From: Myxococcus sp. RHSTA-1-4
Lineage (GTDB): Bacteria > Myxococcota > Myxococcia > Myxococcales > Myxococcaceae
Reading direction: 5' to 3'
Assembly (NCBI RefSeq): GCF_020037125.1
Contig: NZ_JAIQDG010000017.1
Location: 124,001-188,000 of the forward strand
Length of the DNA stretch: 64,000 nt
Shown here: piece after piece, positions 46,646 to 55,303 of the stretch
Position numbering within the stretch: position 1 is the stretch's first letter
Layout: each line of letters begins with the position of its first letter
Position numbers and translations under genes: made by a program
The notes under the pieces: model-generated
Database searches by the model: none
What the model was told of the DNA's origin: nothing
Seen by the model: the letters and a program-made list of their open reading frames with translations, nothing else

Positions 46646-48565
46646 ATGCCGCTTCCCACCGACGTCGAAGATGCCTTCTCGTGCCTCCCGCTGGCCCTGG
46701 TGCGCGTGGGGCCCGACCTGCGCGTCCAGTGGTGCGAGGAGGGCTTCGCCAGCAAGACGGGCGTGGAGCTTCGCGCAGGTGGAGACCTGCTGGACGCGCT
46801 CGAGCGGGGGCGCACCCTGGACGCGGTGGAGCGCGCCATCCGCGAGGGGCGCGCCCACACGGGCCACGTCATCACCCGCGCGCTGCGCCAGGTGCGCGTG
46901 CAGGTGAGGCCCGCGCGGGCGGACGAGCAGCCGGGAGCCTGGCTGGTGGTGGAGCCCTCCGGGGTGGACGACGAGGGGGCCTTCTCCCAGGCGGTGCAGG
47001 AGATTGCCCGCGCGGTGGGTGAGACGCTGGAGGTGGACAGCGTGTGCGCCGCCGCGGTGGTGGCGCTGGTGCGCTGCGCGCAGGTGCGGCGCGCCGAGGT
47101 GTTCCTCTGCGACGAGGAGGGCAAGGAGCTGCGCCGCGCGGCGGTGTCGGACCTGGCCGGAGGGGAGGCGCCGGAGGACACCTTCGACGCGGAGGACGAC
47201 CCGTTCCGCCAGGCCCTGGCCACGCGCCAGGCGCAGCTCGGCATCCAGCGCGGCTATGGAGACGCCATGGGCTCCATCTTCGCCGCGGTGCCGCTGTGCG
47301 CGCCGCGCCGGACGGTGGGCCTGCTGCTGCTCTACAAGGAACAGGGCACGTCCTTCTCCGTGCGCGAGCTGGAGCTGTGGAGCGCCGCGGCCAACCAGCT
47401 CGCGGTGGCGGTGGAGAACGCGCGGCTCTTGCGCGAGGCGAAGGCGGCGCTCCAGGTGCGCGAGGACTTCATGTCCATCGCCAGCCACGAGCTGAAGACG
47501 CCGCTCACCCCGCTGAAGCTGGGCCTCTACACCATGGAGCGGCGCATCTCCGCGGGCCAGCCGGTGGAGCTGGCCACGGTGCTCAAGTCCAAGCGGCAGG
47601 TGGACCGGCTGGTGGGGCTGGTGGATGACCTGCTGGACGCGTCGCGGCTGGACACCGGGAGGCTGGAGCTGAAGCTGGCGCCGCTGGAGGTGGGGCAGCT
47701 GGTGGCGGAGGTGGTGGACCACTTCCGTGCCGCCTTCGAGCGGCCCTTCTCCGTGGAGGTGCCGCGCGACCGTGTCTGGGTGCGGGGAGACCGGGACAGG
47801 CTGGAGCAGGTGCTCGTCAACCTGCTGGAGAACGCGCACAAGTACAGCCCCGCGGGCGAGCCCATCACCGTGAAGGTGGAGAAGCTGCCGGGCGAGGCGC
47901 GCATCCACGTGCAGGACAACGGCATCGGCATCCCGGGCGCGGACCAGGCCCAGGTGTTCCAGCGCTTCTACCGGGCGCGCAACGTGTCGCACCGCAACTT
48001 CGGCGGGCTGGGGCTGGGCCTCTTCATCAGCCACTCCATCGCCAAGCTGCACCGCGGCTCGCTCACGCTGGCCAGCTCGGAGGGCCACGGCAGCACCTTC
48101 ACCGTGTCCCTGCCGCGCATGGCGTCCCACGAGGTGAAGCGGCTGCCCCGCCGGGTGCTGCTGTTGGACGAGGACCGGACACAGGAGGCGCTGGCCGAGC
48201 AGGTGCTGCTCGCCGAGGGTTTCGAGGTGCTCACCGCGCGGGACGGGGCGGAGGCGCTGCGCCGGGCCACGCACCTGCCGGTGGACCTCATCGTCCTCTC
48301 CACCAGCGCCACGCATGGGCAGGCGGGCGTCTTCCTGGAGACCTTCGCCACGCTGCCCCGCGCGAGACCCGTCCCCATCCTGCTGGCCGGCGACGAGCGG
48401 CCGTGGTGGGCACAGGAGGGCACCACGCTGTGCACCCGCCCGTACCGCGCGGACGAGCTGGTGGCTCGGGTGCGCAACGTGCTGATGGTGGAGCGGCGCC
48501 GGTCCCCGGGGCTGTCCGGGCCCACGGAGGGGGCGCCGCTCGACGGGCTCAGCTCCCGGGCGTGA
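46646..48565 (+). CDS. Hybrid histidine kinase with GAF sensor and degenerate receiver
   Basis: Over 639 residues: a PAS-like N-terminal domain (about 10-100), a GAF domain (about 115-265), HisKA with His281 in ASHELKTPLTPL, a complete HATPase (N-box NLLENAHKYS, G1 DNGIGI, G2 GGLGLGLFI) and a C-terminal receiver-like domain (about 508-625). The receiver keeps the acidic pair (LLLDEDRT) but has Ser552 at the phospho-Asp position (LIVLSTSA) and Arg for the conserved Lys (TRPYRADEL), so it cannot be phosphorylated normally. No membrane helix is seen; the sensor is cytoplasmic. Confidence 0.9.
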   Translation: MPLPTDVEDAFSCLPLALVRVGPDLRVQWCEEGFASKTGVELRAGGDLLDALERGRTLDAVERAIREGRAHTGHVITRALRQVRVQVRPARADEQPGAWLVVEPSGVDDEGAFSQAVQEIARAVGETLEVDSVCAAAVVALVRCAQVRRAEVFLCDEEGKELRRAAVSDLAGGEAPEDTFDAEDDPFRQALATRQAQLGIQRGYGDAMGSIFAAVPLCAPRRTVGLLLLYKEQGTSFSVRELELWSAAANQLAVAVENARLLREAKAALQVREDFMSIASHELKTPLTPLKLGLYTMERRISAGQPVELATVLKSKRQVDRLVGLVDDLLDASRLDTGRLELKLAPLEVGQLVAEVVDHFRAAFERPFSVEVPRDRVWVRGDRDRLEQVLVNLLENAHKYSPAGEPITVKVEKLPGEARIHVQDNGIGIPGADQAQVFQRFYRARNVSHRNFGGLGLGLFISHSIAKLHRGSLTLASSEGHGSTFTVSLPRMASHEVKRLPRRVLLLDEDRTQEALAEQVLLAEGFEVLTARDGAEALRRATHLPVDLIVLSTSATHGQAGVFLETFATLPRARPVPILLAGDERPWWAQEGTTLCTRPYRADELVARVRNVLMVERRRSPGLSGPTEGAPLDGLSSRA

Positions 48566-49298
48566 GGACGCGGAAGTCCGCCGGGACGACGCCGGCGCGC
48601 GCCAGCAGCTCGCGGGCCCTGGGGTGGAGGAAGGTGTCCAGCTCCACCTCGCGCTGGGCGGAGTAGCCGCTCTTCAGCGTCTCCGGCCGGTAGCCCGGGT
48701 GGCACATCAGCTCGATGACGCCGTCCGCGGGCAGCGAGGCGAGGTGCGCCTCGAAGCGCTCCAGCGTCCAGTACGCCTCCGTGCCCGCGTCACCGATGAA
48801 GTGCGCGTTGGTGGCCACGCCGTGGGCTTGCAGCGCGCGGCGCATGTCCGGGTGGATGGAGCGCACCGGGAGCCCGGCGGCGCGGGCGGCGCGGGCAAGG
48901 CCCTCCAGGACGTGGGGGTGCTGGTGCAGGTGCTTGTGCACGTCCACGTGTGTGGCCGGCCGTCCGAGCAGCCCCGCGAGCCGTGCGAGCTGGGCGAAGG
49001 CCTCCGCCTCCACCACGTCCGGGGGCAGGGCGGCGGCGCGGGACTCCACGAGGCCGTCGTCCTCGCCGAGCAGCGCGCGCGGGAAGCCGCTCCAGACGGG
49101 CGTGCCCCGGGCGAGGTTGAAGTGCAGGCCGATGGACAGGCCCCGGGCCTCGCGCGCGGCGGCCTCGGAGTGGGGCGTGTTCACCATGAAGGTGGCGGAG
49201 GAGACGACGCCCTCGCGCATGGCGCGGAGGATGCCTCGGGTGACGGCCGGGTCGTAGCCCAGGTCGTCGGCGTTGATGATGAGGGCGCGGGTGCTCAT
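48549..49298 (-). CDS. ChbG/YdjC-family carbohydrate deacetylase
   Basis: The 249-residue protein matches YdjC/ChbG, metal-dependent deacetylases of acetylated oligosaccharides. Metal and catalytic motifs visible are INADDLGYD near the N-terminus, SIGLHFNLARGTP, and HVDVHKHLHQHP; the C-terminal ELMCHPGY is also conserved. Its 3' end overlaps the convergent histidine kinase gene by 17 bp. Substrate is unknown. The ATG at 49298 yields the standard start. Confidence 0.9.
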   Translation of the reverse strand: MSTRALIINADDLGYDPAVTRGILRAMREGVVSSATFMVNTPHSEAAAREARGLSIGLHFNLARGTPVWSGFPRALLGEDDGLVESRAAALPPDVVEAEAFAQLARLAGLLGRPATHVDVHKHLHQHPHVLEGLARAARAAGLPVRSIHPDMRRALQAHGVATNAHFIGDAGTEAYWTLERFEAHLASLPADGVIELMCHPGYRPETLKSGYSAQREVELDTFLHPRARELLARAGVVPADFRVLTPGS

Positions 49299-49418
49299 GG
49301 ATGGAAGAATCGCCATGCCTCGCGCGCGGCGTCCAGGGCCGGGAAGGCCGGGTGTGTAGATGGTGAAACCGGGCCGGCCGCGCCCGTCGAGTGCCGTTCT
49401 TCTAATAGGATGCCACCG

Positions 49419-50111
49419 ATGAACAGCGAGGGCGCCGGTAGGACGAGGATTCTCGTGGGAGTGGGAGCCGCCAGTGCGGTGGCCTTCCTTCTCGCGGTGG
49501 GGTTGGACAGCCATGGACTCCGGCTGGCCACCAAGCCGCTGCCCATGCTCTGCCTGCTCCTGTGGTTGTGGCCGCCCCGGGAGCGCTATGCGCGGTGGGT
49601 CTTCGCCGGGCTCGTGCTCTCGCTGCTCGGAGACGTGCTGTTGGAGGTGGGACCCGGCCTGTTCCTGCCGGGCCTGGGCGCCTTCCTGCTGGCGCATGTG
49701 AGCTATGCGGCCGCGTATCTCACCGTGACGCGGAGCCCCAGCCTGACGAGGGCTCTCCCCTTCGTGTTGCTGGGCGTGGGTGCCAGCCTGTTCCTGTGGC
49801 CTGGCCTTGGGCGCATGGCGCTGCCCGTGACGGCCTATATCGCCGTCATCTGCATGATGGCGTGGCGCTCGGCGGCCATGGTGGGCGCGGAGGGGTTGGC
49901 GCGTCGTGAGCAGTGGGCCGCGTTCGCGGGCGCGCTGCTGTTCGCCGCCAGTGATGGGCTTCTCTCCATCAAGCTCTTCGTGCGCCCCATGCCCGGCGCG
50001 AGCTACGCCATCATGCTGCTGTACTGGGGCGCGCAGCTCTGCCTTGCCCGCTCGGCTCGCGGGCCGAGCGGGCAGGATGAACCGCGAAGCCTCGTCGCGC
50101 GAAGCCTCTAG
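49419..50111 (+). CDS. TMEM86/YhhN-type lysoplasmalogenase-like membrane protein
   Basis: The 230-residue product has about eight membrane helices and family traits: KPLPMLCLLLWL early, LVLSLLGDVLLE with the conserved Asp, LAHVSYAAAYL and ASDGLLSIKLF with a second conserved Asp, then YWGAQLCLA at the end. Homologues hydrolyse the vinyl ether bond of lysoplasmalogens; myxobacteria do make ether lipids, which fits. AGGA eight bases upstream supports the ATG at 49419; an ATG nine bases earlier is possible. Confidence 0.85.
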   Translation: MNSEGAGRTRILVGVGAASAVAFLLAVGLDSHGLRLATKPLPMLCLLLWLWPPRERYARWVFAGLVLSLLGDVLLEVGPGLFLPGLGAFLLAHVSYAAAYLTVTRSPSLTRALPFVLLGVGASLFLWPGLGRMALPVTAYIAVICMMAWRSAAMVGAEGLARREQWAAFAGALLFAASDGLLSIKLFVRPMPGASYAIMLLYWGAQLCLARSARGPSGQDEPRSLVARSL

Positions 50112-50143
50112 CGGCTCGGAGCCGTGGTGTGTGGGGAGGACCG

Positions 50144-50650
50144 TCAGTCGTCGAAGCCGCCGCCGCCGGAGCTGCCGTCCCCATCCACGGCGAGGCCGAC
50201 GGCGACGAGCGAGCCCAGCACCCCGAGGGCGATGCCGCCGGAGAGCAGCAGTGTCTTCCCCCAGCTGAACTCGCGGACGGCCGCCCGCTCCACCTCGCCG
50301 AGCGCGACGGCGACGGGCCGGCCAGGACGCTCCACGGGCACGCCCCGGAACTGGAGTGAGTCCACGTCCACCTGGAGGTACTTCGACTCCAGCTCCTCGC
50401 CCCGGGTGCGAACCAGTATCAGCGGCGTGTCCGCATTGAACTTGTGCGGCCGTCCTTCATCGTCATGAAGCTGCCGGACGTCCTTGCGCTCGCCGCGCAG
50501 GGATGCGCCCACGTCCTCGAGCAGTGTGTTGCCGTCGTCCTTCCAGCCGTCGAGCCGGGAGAGCTCCGACCTGGGGATGCTGTAGGTGGTGGTGCAGCCG
50601 GTGGTGGAGGACAGCAGTGCCAGGAGGGTGAGCGACGCGCGTAGACGCAT
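50144..50650 (-). CDS. Lipoprotein with C-terminal hydrophobic segment
   Basis: The 168-residue protein has a signal peptide ending in the lipobox STTGC (Cys about 19). The middle is polar (SRLDGWKDDGNTLLEDVG, LILVRTRGEELESKYLQVD), and a hydrophobic helix near residues 133-155 is followed by an acidic, Gly-rich tail (DGDGSSGGGGFDD). The family is not recognised. It is convergent with the lysoplasmalogenase-like gene. Confidence 0.72.
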   Translation of the reverse strand: MRLRASLTLLALLSSTTGCTTTYSIPRSELSRLDGWKDDGNTLLEDVGASLRGERKDVRQLHDDEGRPHKFNADTPLILVRTRGEELESKYLQVDVDSLQFRGVPVERPGRPVAVALGEVERAAVREFSWGKTLLLSGGIALGVLGSLVAVGLAVDGDGSSGGGGFDD

Positions 50651-50741
50651 GGTGGGTTCCTTCGTGCCGCGGCCGAAGGTAGCGCATGCATGCCGTGGTG
50701 CCCAGGTGCCTGCTTGGATGCACCTTCCGCGCGGGCCGGGT

Positions 50742-53078
50742 CTACTTCCCCGCCGAGCACTCCGCCACGAGCGTGCTCGCGCGGCCGGGGAAGCGCTCCG
50801 CGAGCACGCGCTTCACCTCATTGACCGCGGCCGTGTTGCCGGTATGGGCATGGAGCTGGCAGCGCGCGGTGAGGGCTCGCGGGTCCTCGGGGGCGAGCCG
50901 GTCCGCCTCCACGTAGGAGCGCTCGGCGGCGGCGGTGTCGCCCTGGCGGAAGAGGACGGCCCCCAGGTAGTAGTGGGCCACGGAGAGCCGGGCGTCCTTG
51001 CGAATCGCGCGCCTGAGGAGGCTGGCCGCGTCGTCCACGCGCTCCTGGCGGAAGCGCACGAAGCCCAGCTCCGCGAGGCTCTCCGCGTCGTCGTGGTCTC
51101 TCGTCCACGCGGCCAGGACGGCGGCGGCCTCGTCCAGCCGGCCACTCTGCGACAGGAGGCGGCCATAGCGCGGCGTCACGTCGGACGAGCGCGGCCGCAG
51201 GGCATGGGCCTTCGCCAGCGCCGCGAGCGCGCCCGGCACGTCGCCCTGGCGCTCGCGCAGCTCCGCCAGTGCCAGCAGGGGCTGGAGGTCCCTGGGCGCC
51301 AGCGTGGTGGCCTCCTCGATGGCGCGCTCGGCCCGCTTGCCCATGCGCAGCTCCGTCGCCGCCCGCGCGGCCAGCAGGTGCGCCTGGACGTCCTTCGGGA
51401 AGCGCGAGACAAAGGACTCCGCCAGCGCCAACGCCTGGGTGTGCGCGCCCGCCTCCATCAGCAGGGCACCGGCCCGGGCCAGCTCCTTCGCGGTGGCGCG
51501 CGCGTCCGTGCCCAGCCCGTCGAGCGCGGACACCTTCGCCTCGGGTGTGGCGGCGGCCTCGGCCTTCGCCAGCCGCTCGGCCGGAGGCGGCGCCGGGCGC
51601 ATGAAGAACCACGCCGCGCCTCCACCGAGCGCGCCCACCACCAGCACGCCTCCGAGGATGGCGCCCAGGCGCGAGGGCTTCCTGCCCCCGGGCCCCACGC
51701 CGGAGTTCCCGGCCCGAGCGGGCTGCGCCGCGCCCTTCGCTCCGGCGGCCCCGGGCTTCATCCGCCCCTCGCCCTTCGCGCCGGCGGAACCCGGAGTCAT
51801 CGCCGCTTCCGCTTCACCCGCGTGTGGAGCCGGCCCCTGCGCTCCCGGTGCCTGTCCCATCCCACCCGCGTGGGCGGCCGTACCGGCCGGGCTCTGCGCG
51901 CCGTGCGGAGGCGGACCCCACTCCGGCGCGGCCGTGCCCGGGTGGGCGGCCGCACCCTCGGGCCCGTGCGCGCCCGGCGCCATGGAGGGCCCCATCCCGT
52001 ACGGATTCGGGGCCTGCGCGCCGCCAGTCCAGTCCGCCGGGGCACCCGCCATGCCGAGCACCGGGCGGATGATGCCTGGGGGCGTGCTGCCATGGGACGG
52101 GTCCGCGAGCCGGGCGCGGCGCAGGGCCTGCCGCTTGGAGTCCGTGTCGGGAGGGAAGAGGGTGTCCACGTACGCGGCGAGCTGCTCGTGCGTGGCCACC
52201 TCCGCCGCGCCGCCAATGGCTTCAATCGCGTCGATGAAGGACTCGAGGCTGTCGAAGCGCGCGGCCGGCTCCCGGGCCAGCGCGGTGAGACACACCAGCT
52301 CCAGCGCGGCGGGCACGGACGGGTCGAAGGCGGTGGGCGGCTTCGGACGTCCTTCCGCGATGCGCCCCAGCACCTCCTCCGCCGTCAGGCCCGTGAAGGG
52401 GCGCCGGCCGCAGAGCTGCTCGTAGAGCATGACGCCCGCGGCGAACAGGTCCGCGCGGTGGTCCACCGGCCTGCCGGCAATCATCTCCGGCGACATGTAG
52501 AAGAACTTGCCCTTGAGGACCCCGGGCTCCGTGCCCGAGCCGAGCGCGTCCGCCTTGGCGATGCCGAAGTCGATGACCTTCACCGCGCCATTCACGCCCA
52601 CGTGGACGTTGTCCGGCGTGAAGTCGCGGTGGACGATGCGCAGCGGACGGCCCGCCTCGTCCACGGCGCGGTGCGCGGCGTCCAGCCCGCGGCAGGCGTC
52701 CACCAGCACGCGCAGCGTGATTCCCAGCGGCACGCGCTGGCCGTGCTCCGCGGCCTCCTGGCGCAGCTCCGCGAAGGAGCGCCCCTCCAGCAACTCCATG
52801 GCGATGAAGGGCTCGGTGCCCTCCATGCCCAGCTCGAGGATGGTGACGACGTTGGGATGCCGCACCTGCGCGGTGATGCGCGCCTCGTTGAGGAACATCT
52901 GCACCACGCGCCGGTCCGAGGCCAGGTGCGGCATCAGCCGCTTCACCGCCACGGCCGGGCCGCGCCGCCCGTCCTCGTCGATGCGCCGCCCGAGGTACAC
53001 CTCCGCCATGCCGCCTGTCGCGATGCGCGCGGACAGCCGGTAGCGGCCCACCCAATAGGTGCTCTGCTCCTGCTCCAA
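50742..53078 (-). CDS. Ser/Thr protein kinase with extracytoplasmic TPR domain
   Basis: The 778-residue protein has a Hanks kinase domain (about 10-290: IATGGMAEVYLG, AVKRLMPH, VHRDFTPDNVH, DFGIAKA, SPEMI), a long Gly/Ala/Pro/His-rich linker (about 330-480), one membrane helix (about 488-508) and a TPR array (about 530-770, with AIEEATTLAPRDLQPLLALAEL and AHYYLGAVLFRQGDTAAAERS). The catalytic loop carries FT in place of the usual LK (HRDFTP), a common myxobacterial variant. The start is probably the TTG at 53078. It faces away from the SsnA-like gene. Confidence 0.9.
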   Translation of the reverse strand: MEQEQSTYWVGRYRLSARIATGGMAEVYLGRRIDEDGRRGPAVAVKRLMPHLASDRRVVQMFLNEARITAQVRHPNVVTILELGMEGTEPFIAMELLEGRSFAELRQEAAEHGQRVPLGITLRVLVDACRGLDAAHRAVDEAGRPLRIVHRDFTPDNVHVGVNGAVKVIDFGIAKADALGSGTEPGVLKGKFFYMSPEMIAGRPVDHRADLFAAGVMLYEQLCGRRPFTGLTAEEVLGRIAEGRPKPPTAFDPSVPAALELVCLTALAREPAARFDSLESFIDAIEAIGGAAEVATHEQLAAYVDTLFPPDTDSKRQALRRARLADPSHGSTPPGIIRPVLGMAGAPADWTGGAQAPNPYGMGPSMAPGAHGPEGAAAHPGTAAPEWGPPPHGAQSPAGTAAHAGGMGQAPGAQGPAPHAGEAEAAMTPGSAGAKGEGRMKPGAAGAKGAAQPARAGNSGVGPGGRKPSRLGAILGGVLVVGALGGGAAWFFMRPAPPPAERLAKAEAAATPEAKVSALDGLGTDARATAKELARAGALLMEAGAHTQALALAESFVSRFPKDVQAHLLAARAATELRMGKRAERAIEEATTLAPRDLQPLLALAELRERQGDVPGALAALAKAHALRPRSSDVTPRYGRLLSQSGRLDEAAAVLAAWTRDHDDAESLAELGFVRFRQERVDDAASLLRRAIRKDARLSVAHYYLGAVLFRQGDTAAAERSYVEADRLAPEDPRALTARCQLHAHTGNTAAVNEVKRVLAERFPGRASTLVAECSAGK

Positions 53079-53407
53079 AGTTCCCGTAGTCTACGTGTAG
53101 GGACCCATCCGCGTCCTGCTCCTGACTCGCATCCTGTCCGCTTGCCTGCTGCTGTCGGATGGCGGTGCTGGAAACTTGCCCCATTCCACCGGGCGTCCCA
53201 CCCTGGACAGTTCCAGGGTGGGCTTCGACCCTGAAGCGCACCGCCGGCGGGTTTTCACCAACTGGCTGCGCACCGCGTTGTGGTCATGACGCGGGGTGTG
53301 GGTGCTCTACCTGCTTGCTCGCGCGCTGGAATGGGAGTGCTAACCTCCAGGGCTGTTCTGGCCCACGGGAGGAGGGCCCCTGATACGCACGCGTTGCGTC
53401 CGGAGGG
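53079..53407. other. 329-bp divergent intergenic region with perfect hairpin
   Basis: No convincing ORF is seen. CCCACCCTGG (53197-53206) and CCAGGGTGGG (53213-53222) form a perfect ten-base stem with loop ACAGTT. About 20 bases further, CCGCCGGCGG is followed by GTTTT, like a short terminator. The region must hold promoters for the divergent kinase and SsnA-like genes and might encode a small RNA. Confidence 0.4.
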
Positions 53408-54697
53408 ATGTTGGGCACCGTCCTCAAGGGTGGTTACGTCGTCGAGCTGGAGCCCGCGCTGGTGGAGCGTGTGGACCTGCGCATCGAGGGTGAGCGCATC
53501 GTCGCGCGCGGGCCGGACCTGACGCCCGCGGCGGACGACGAGGTGGTCGCGCTCTCCGGCAAGCTCGTCTTCCCGGGGCTCGTCAGCGCGCACCACCGGC
53601 TCCACGCGGTGCTCGGCCGCGGCATGCCGCGCCCGGCGCTGGAGAGCTACCAGGACATCGTCGAGAAGGTGGTCTGGCCCTACGAGAGCGCGCTGGATTT
53701 GGACGCGGTGCAGGTGGCCGGGTGTGCCGGCGGCCTGGAGGCCCTCCAGTGCGGCACCACCACGGTGTGTGACTGGCACTCCTCGCCCAAGGCCGTGTCG
53801 GGCTCGCTGGTGCGGCTGGCGCGCGGACTCCACGAGGTAGGTGTGCGTGGCGTGCTGTCCTACGCGGTGTCGGACCGCATGGGCGCGCTGGGCCGCGAGG
53901 AGGGGCTGGAGGAGACGGTCAGCTTCGCGAAGAAGGCGAAGGGCCGCTTCCGCGGGCAGGTGGGCGCGGGGCCCTGCTTCACGTTGGGGCAGGATGCCCT
54001 CCAGGGGCTGGTGGAGGCGCTGCAGGCCCTGGGCACCGGCGGGCTGCACCTGCCGCTCGCCGAGGACCCGCTGGACGAGCGCCTGTCCACGGAGCGCTTC
54101 GGCGCGTCGCCCGTGGCGCGGCTGCTGGAGGCGGGGCTCTTGTCCCCCAGGAGCCAGCTGGCGCACGTGGGCCACCTGGAGTGGGCGGACCTGGCGCAGG
54201 TGATTGCCACCGGCGCGTGGATTGTCCACACGCCGCGCGCCAACCAGGGGCTGGAGGTGGGCTACGCGCCGGCCCTGAAGTTCGGCCACCGGGCCACGCT
54301 GGGCGCGGACGCCGTGTCCGCGGACCTCTTCGCGGAGGCGCAGGCGGCGTACCTCCGCTCGCGCGAGGCGGGGCAGCCCATCGATGTGCTGCGCTACCTG
54401 GCCAACGGCCACCGGCTGGCGTCGCAGCTCTTCGAGACGCCGGTGGGCCCCATGCGCGAGGGCGCGCTGGCGGACCTGCTCATCCTGGACTACCTGCCGG
54501 CCACGCCGCTCACCGCGGAGAACCTGGCGTGGCACGTGGTGTTCGGCCTGGGCAGCCGGCACGTGGAGGCGGTGATGGTGGACGGCGTGTGGCGCATGTG
54601 GGCGCGCCGGCCTCTGTCCGTGAATCCCACGGTGGTGGCGGAGCAGGCGCGCGAGGCCGCCGCCGCGGTGTGGGCGCGCATGGCCGAGGCGAAGTAG
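53408..54697 (+). CDS. SsnA-like amidohydrolase with altered metal ligands
   Basis: The 429-residue protein aligns from memory with E. coli SsnA along its length: [64 protein letters not shown] and a final [12 protein letters not shown]. SsnA is an amidohydrolase-superfamily protein found in selenium- and purine-related clusters. Here the H-x-H metal pair reads HHR, and the later HIHAAED motif reads HLPLAED, so the metal site is changed and activity doubtful. His in LAHVGHL and the Asp of LGAD remain. The next gene, 46 bp on, is a probable selenoprotein. Confidence 0.8.
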   Translation: MLGTVLKGGYVVELEPALVERVDLRIEGERIVARGPDLTPAADDEVVALSGKLVFPGLVSAHHRLHAVLGRGMPRPALESYQDIVEKVVWPYESALDLDAVQVAGCAGGLEALQCGTTTVCDWHSSPKAVSGSLVRLARGLHEVGVRGVLSYAVSDRMGALGREEGLEETVSFAKKAKGRFRGQVGAGPCFTLGQDALQGLVEALQALGTGGLHLPLAEDPLDERLSTERFGASPVARLLEAGLLSPRSQLAHVGHLEWADLAQVIATGAWIVHTPRANQGLEVGYAPALKFGHRATLGADAVSADLFAEAQAAYLRSREAGQPIDVLRYLANGHRLASQLFETPVGPMREGALADLLILDYLPATPLTAENLAWHVVFGLGSRHVEAVMVDGVWRMWARRPLSVNPTVVAEQAREAAAAVWARMAEAK

Positions 54698-54743
54698 GCC
54701 CCGCTCCTTGCCTTCCCGCCGGGAAGCCCGTCAAATCCCGGCC

Positions 54744-55286
54744 ATGCTCATTCCAGTGCTCGTCGCGGGGCTCTTCAGTGGAGCCATTCCGCAAGTCGGG
54801 GACACGGCGCCGGACTTCACGGTGAAGGACACCGCCGGCAACGTGTACACCCTGTCGGAGATGGTGAAGCAGGGGCCCGTCATCCTGGCCTTCTTCCCCA
54901 AGGCCTTCACAGGGGGTTGAACCCGCGAGCTCTCGGCGTACCGGGACAGGTACTCGGACATCGAGAAGCTCCACGGCCAGGTCCTGGCCGTCAGTATGGA
55001 TGATTCGGAGACGCTCGCGCGCTTCAAGGCCGAGCTGAAAGCACCGTTCCCCTTCATTCCCGACCCGGAGGGCAAGGTCATCGCGGCGTATGACGTGAAG
55101 ATGCCGCTCTTGTCCCTACCCAAGCGGTACACGTTCGTCATCGGCGAGGGACGGAAGATATTGAAGGTGGAGTCCGGCAACGACGCCATCGACCCCAATG
55201 GGGCGATTGTGTCGTGTCCCATCCGGAAGCCCGGCTCGAAGTCAGCGGGCGCGGACGGGGGGACGCCGGACGGAGGGGCGAAGTAG
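54744..55286 (+). CDS. Redoxin-family selenoprotein (in-frame TGA read as Sec59)
   Basis: One frame runs from ATG 54744 to TAG 55286 interrupted only by TGA at 54918-54920. Read through, the 180-residue protein is an AhpC/TSA-type thioredoxin-fold protein: [65 protein letters not shown]. The TGA sits exactly where the peroxidatic Cys of FxPxAFTxxCTxE is expected. A hairpin with a G-starting apical loop lies 22 bases after the TGA, as in bacterial SECIS elements. The start is hydrophobic, perhaps a signal or anchor. It is most likely a selenocysteine peroxidase; a nonsense pseudogene is the alternative. Confidence 0.8.
54927..54971 (+). promoter_or_regulatory. SECIS-like hairpin after the TGA codon
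   Basis: Nested stems: GAGCT (54927-54931) with AGCTC (54967-54971), CTCG (54932-54935) with CGAG (54962-54965), and an apical stem GTACC (54938-54942) with GGTAC (54949-54953) closing loop GGGACA. The loop starts with G and begins 22 nt past the TGA, within the spacing known for bacterial SECIS elements that bind SelB. Confidence 0.6.
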
Positions 55287-55303
55287 CGGGCCCTTCGCGC
55301 GCC

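Noticed and set aside
48549-48565. 17-bp overlap of convergent genes as a sign of misannotation
   Set aside because: Both stop codons are clear and both C-termini look natural; small convergent overlaps are common in compact GC-rich genomes.
54918-54920. TGA as evidence of a dead peroxiredoxin pseudogene
   Set aside because: Both sides keep frame, codon usage and family similarity, the TGA replaces precisely the catalytic Cys, and a SECIS-like hairpin follows; selenocysteine fits better.
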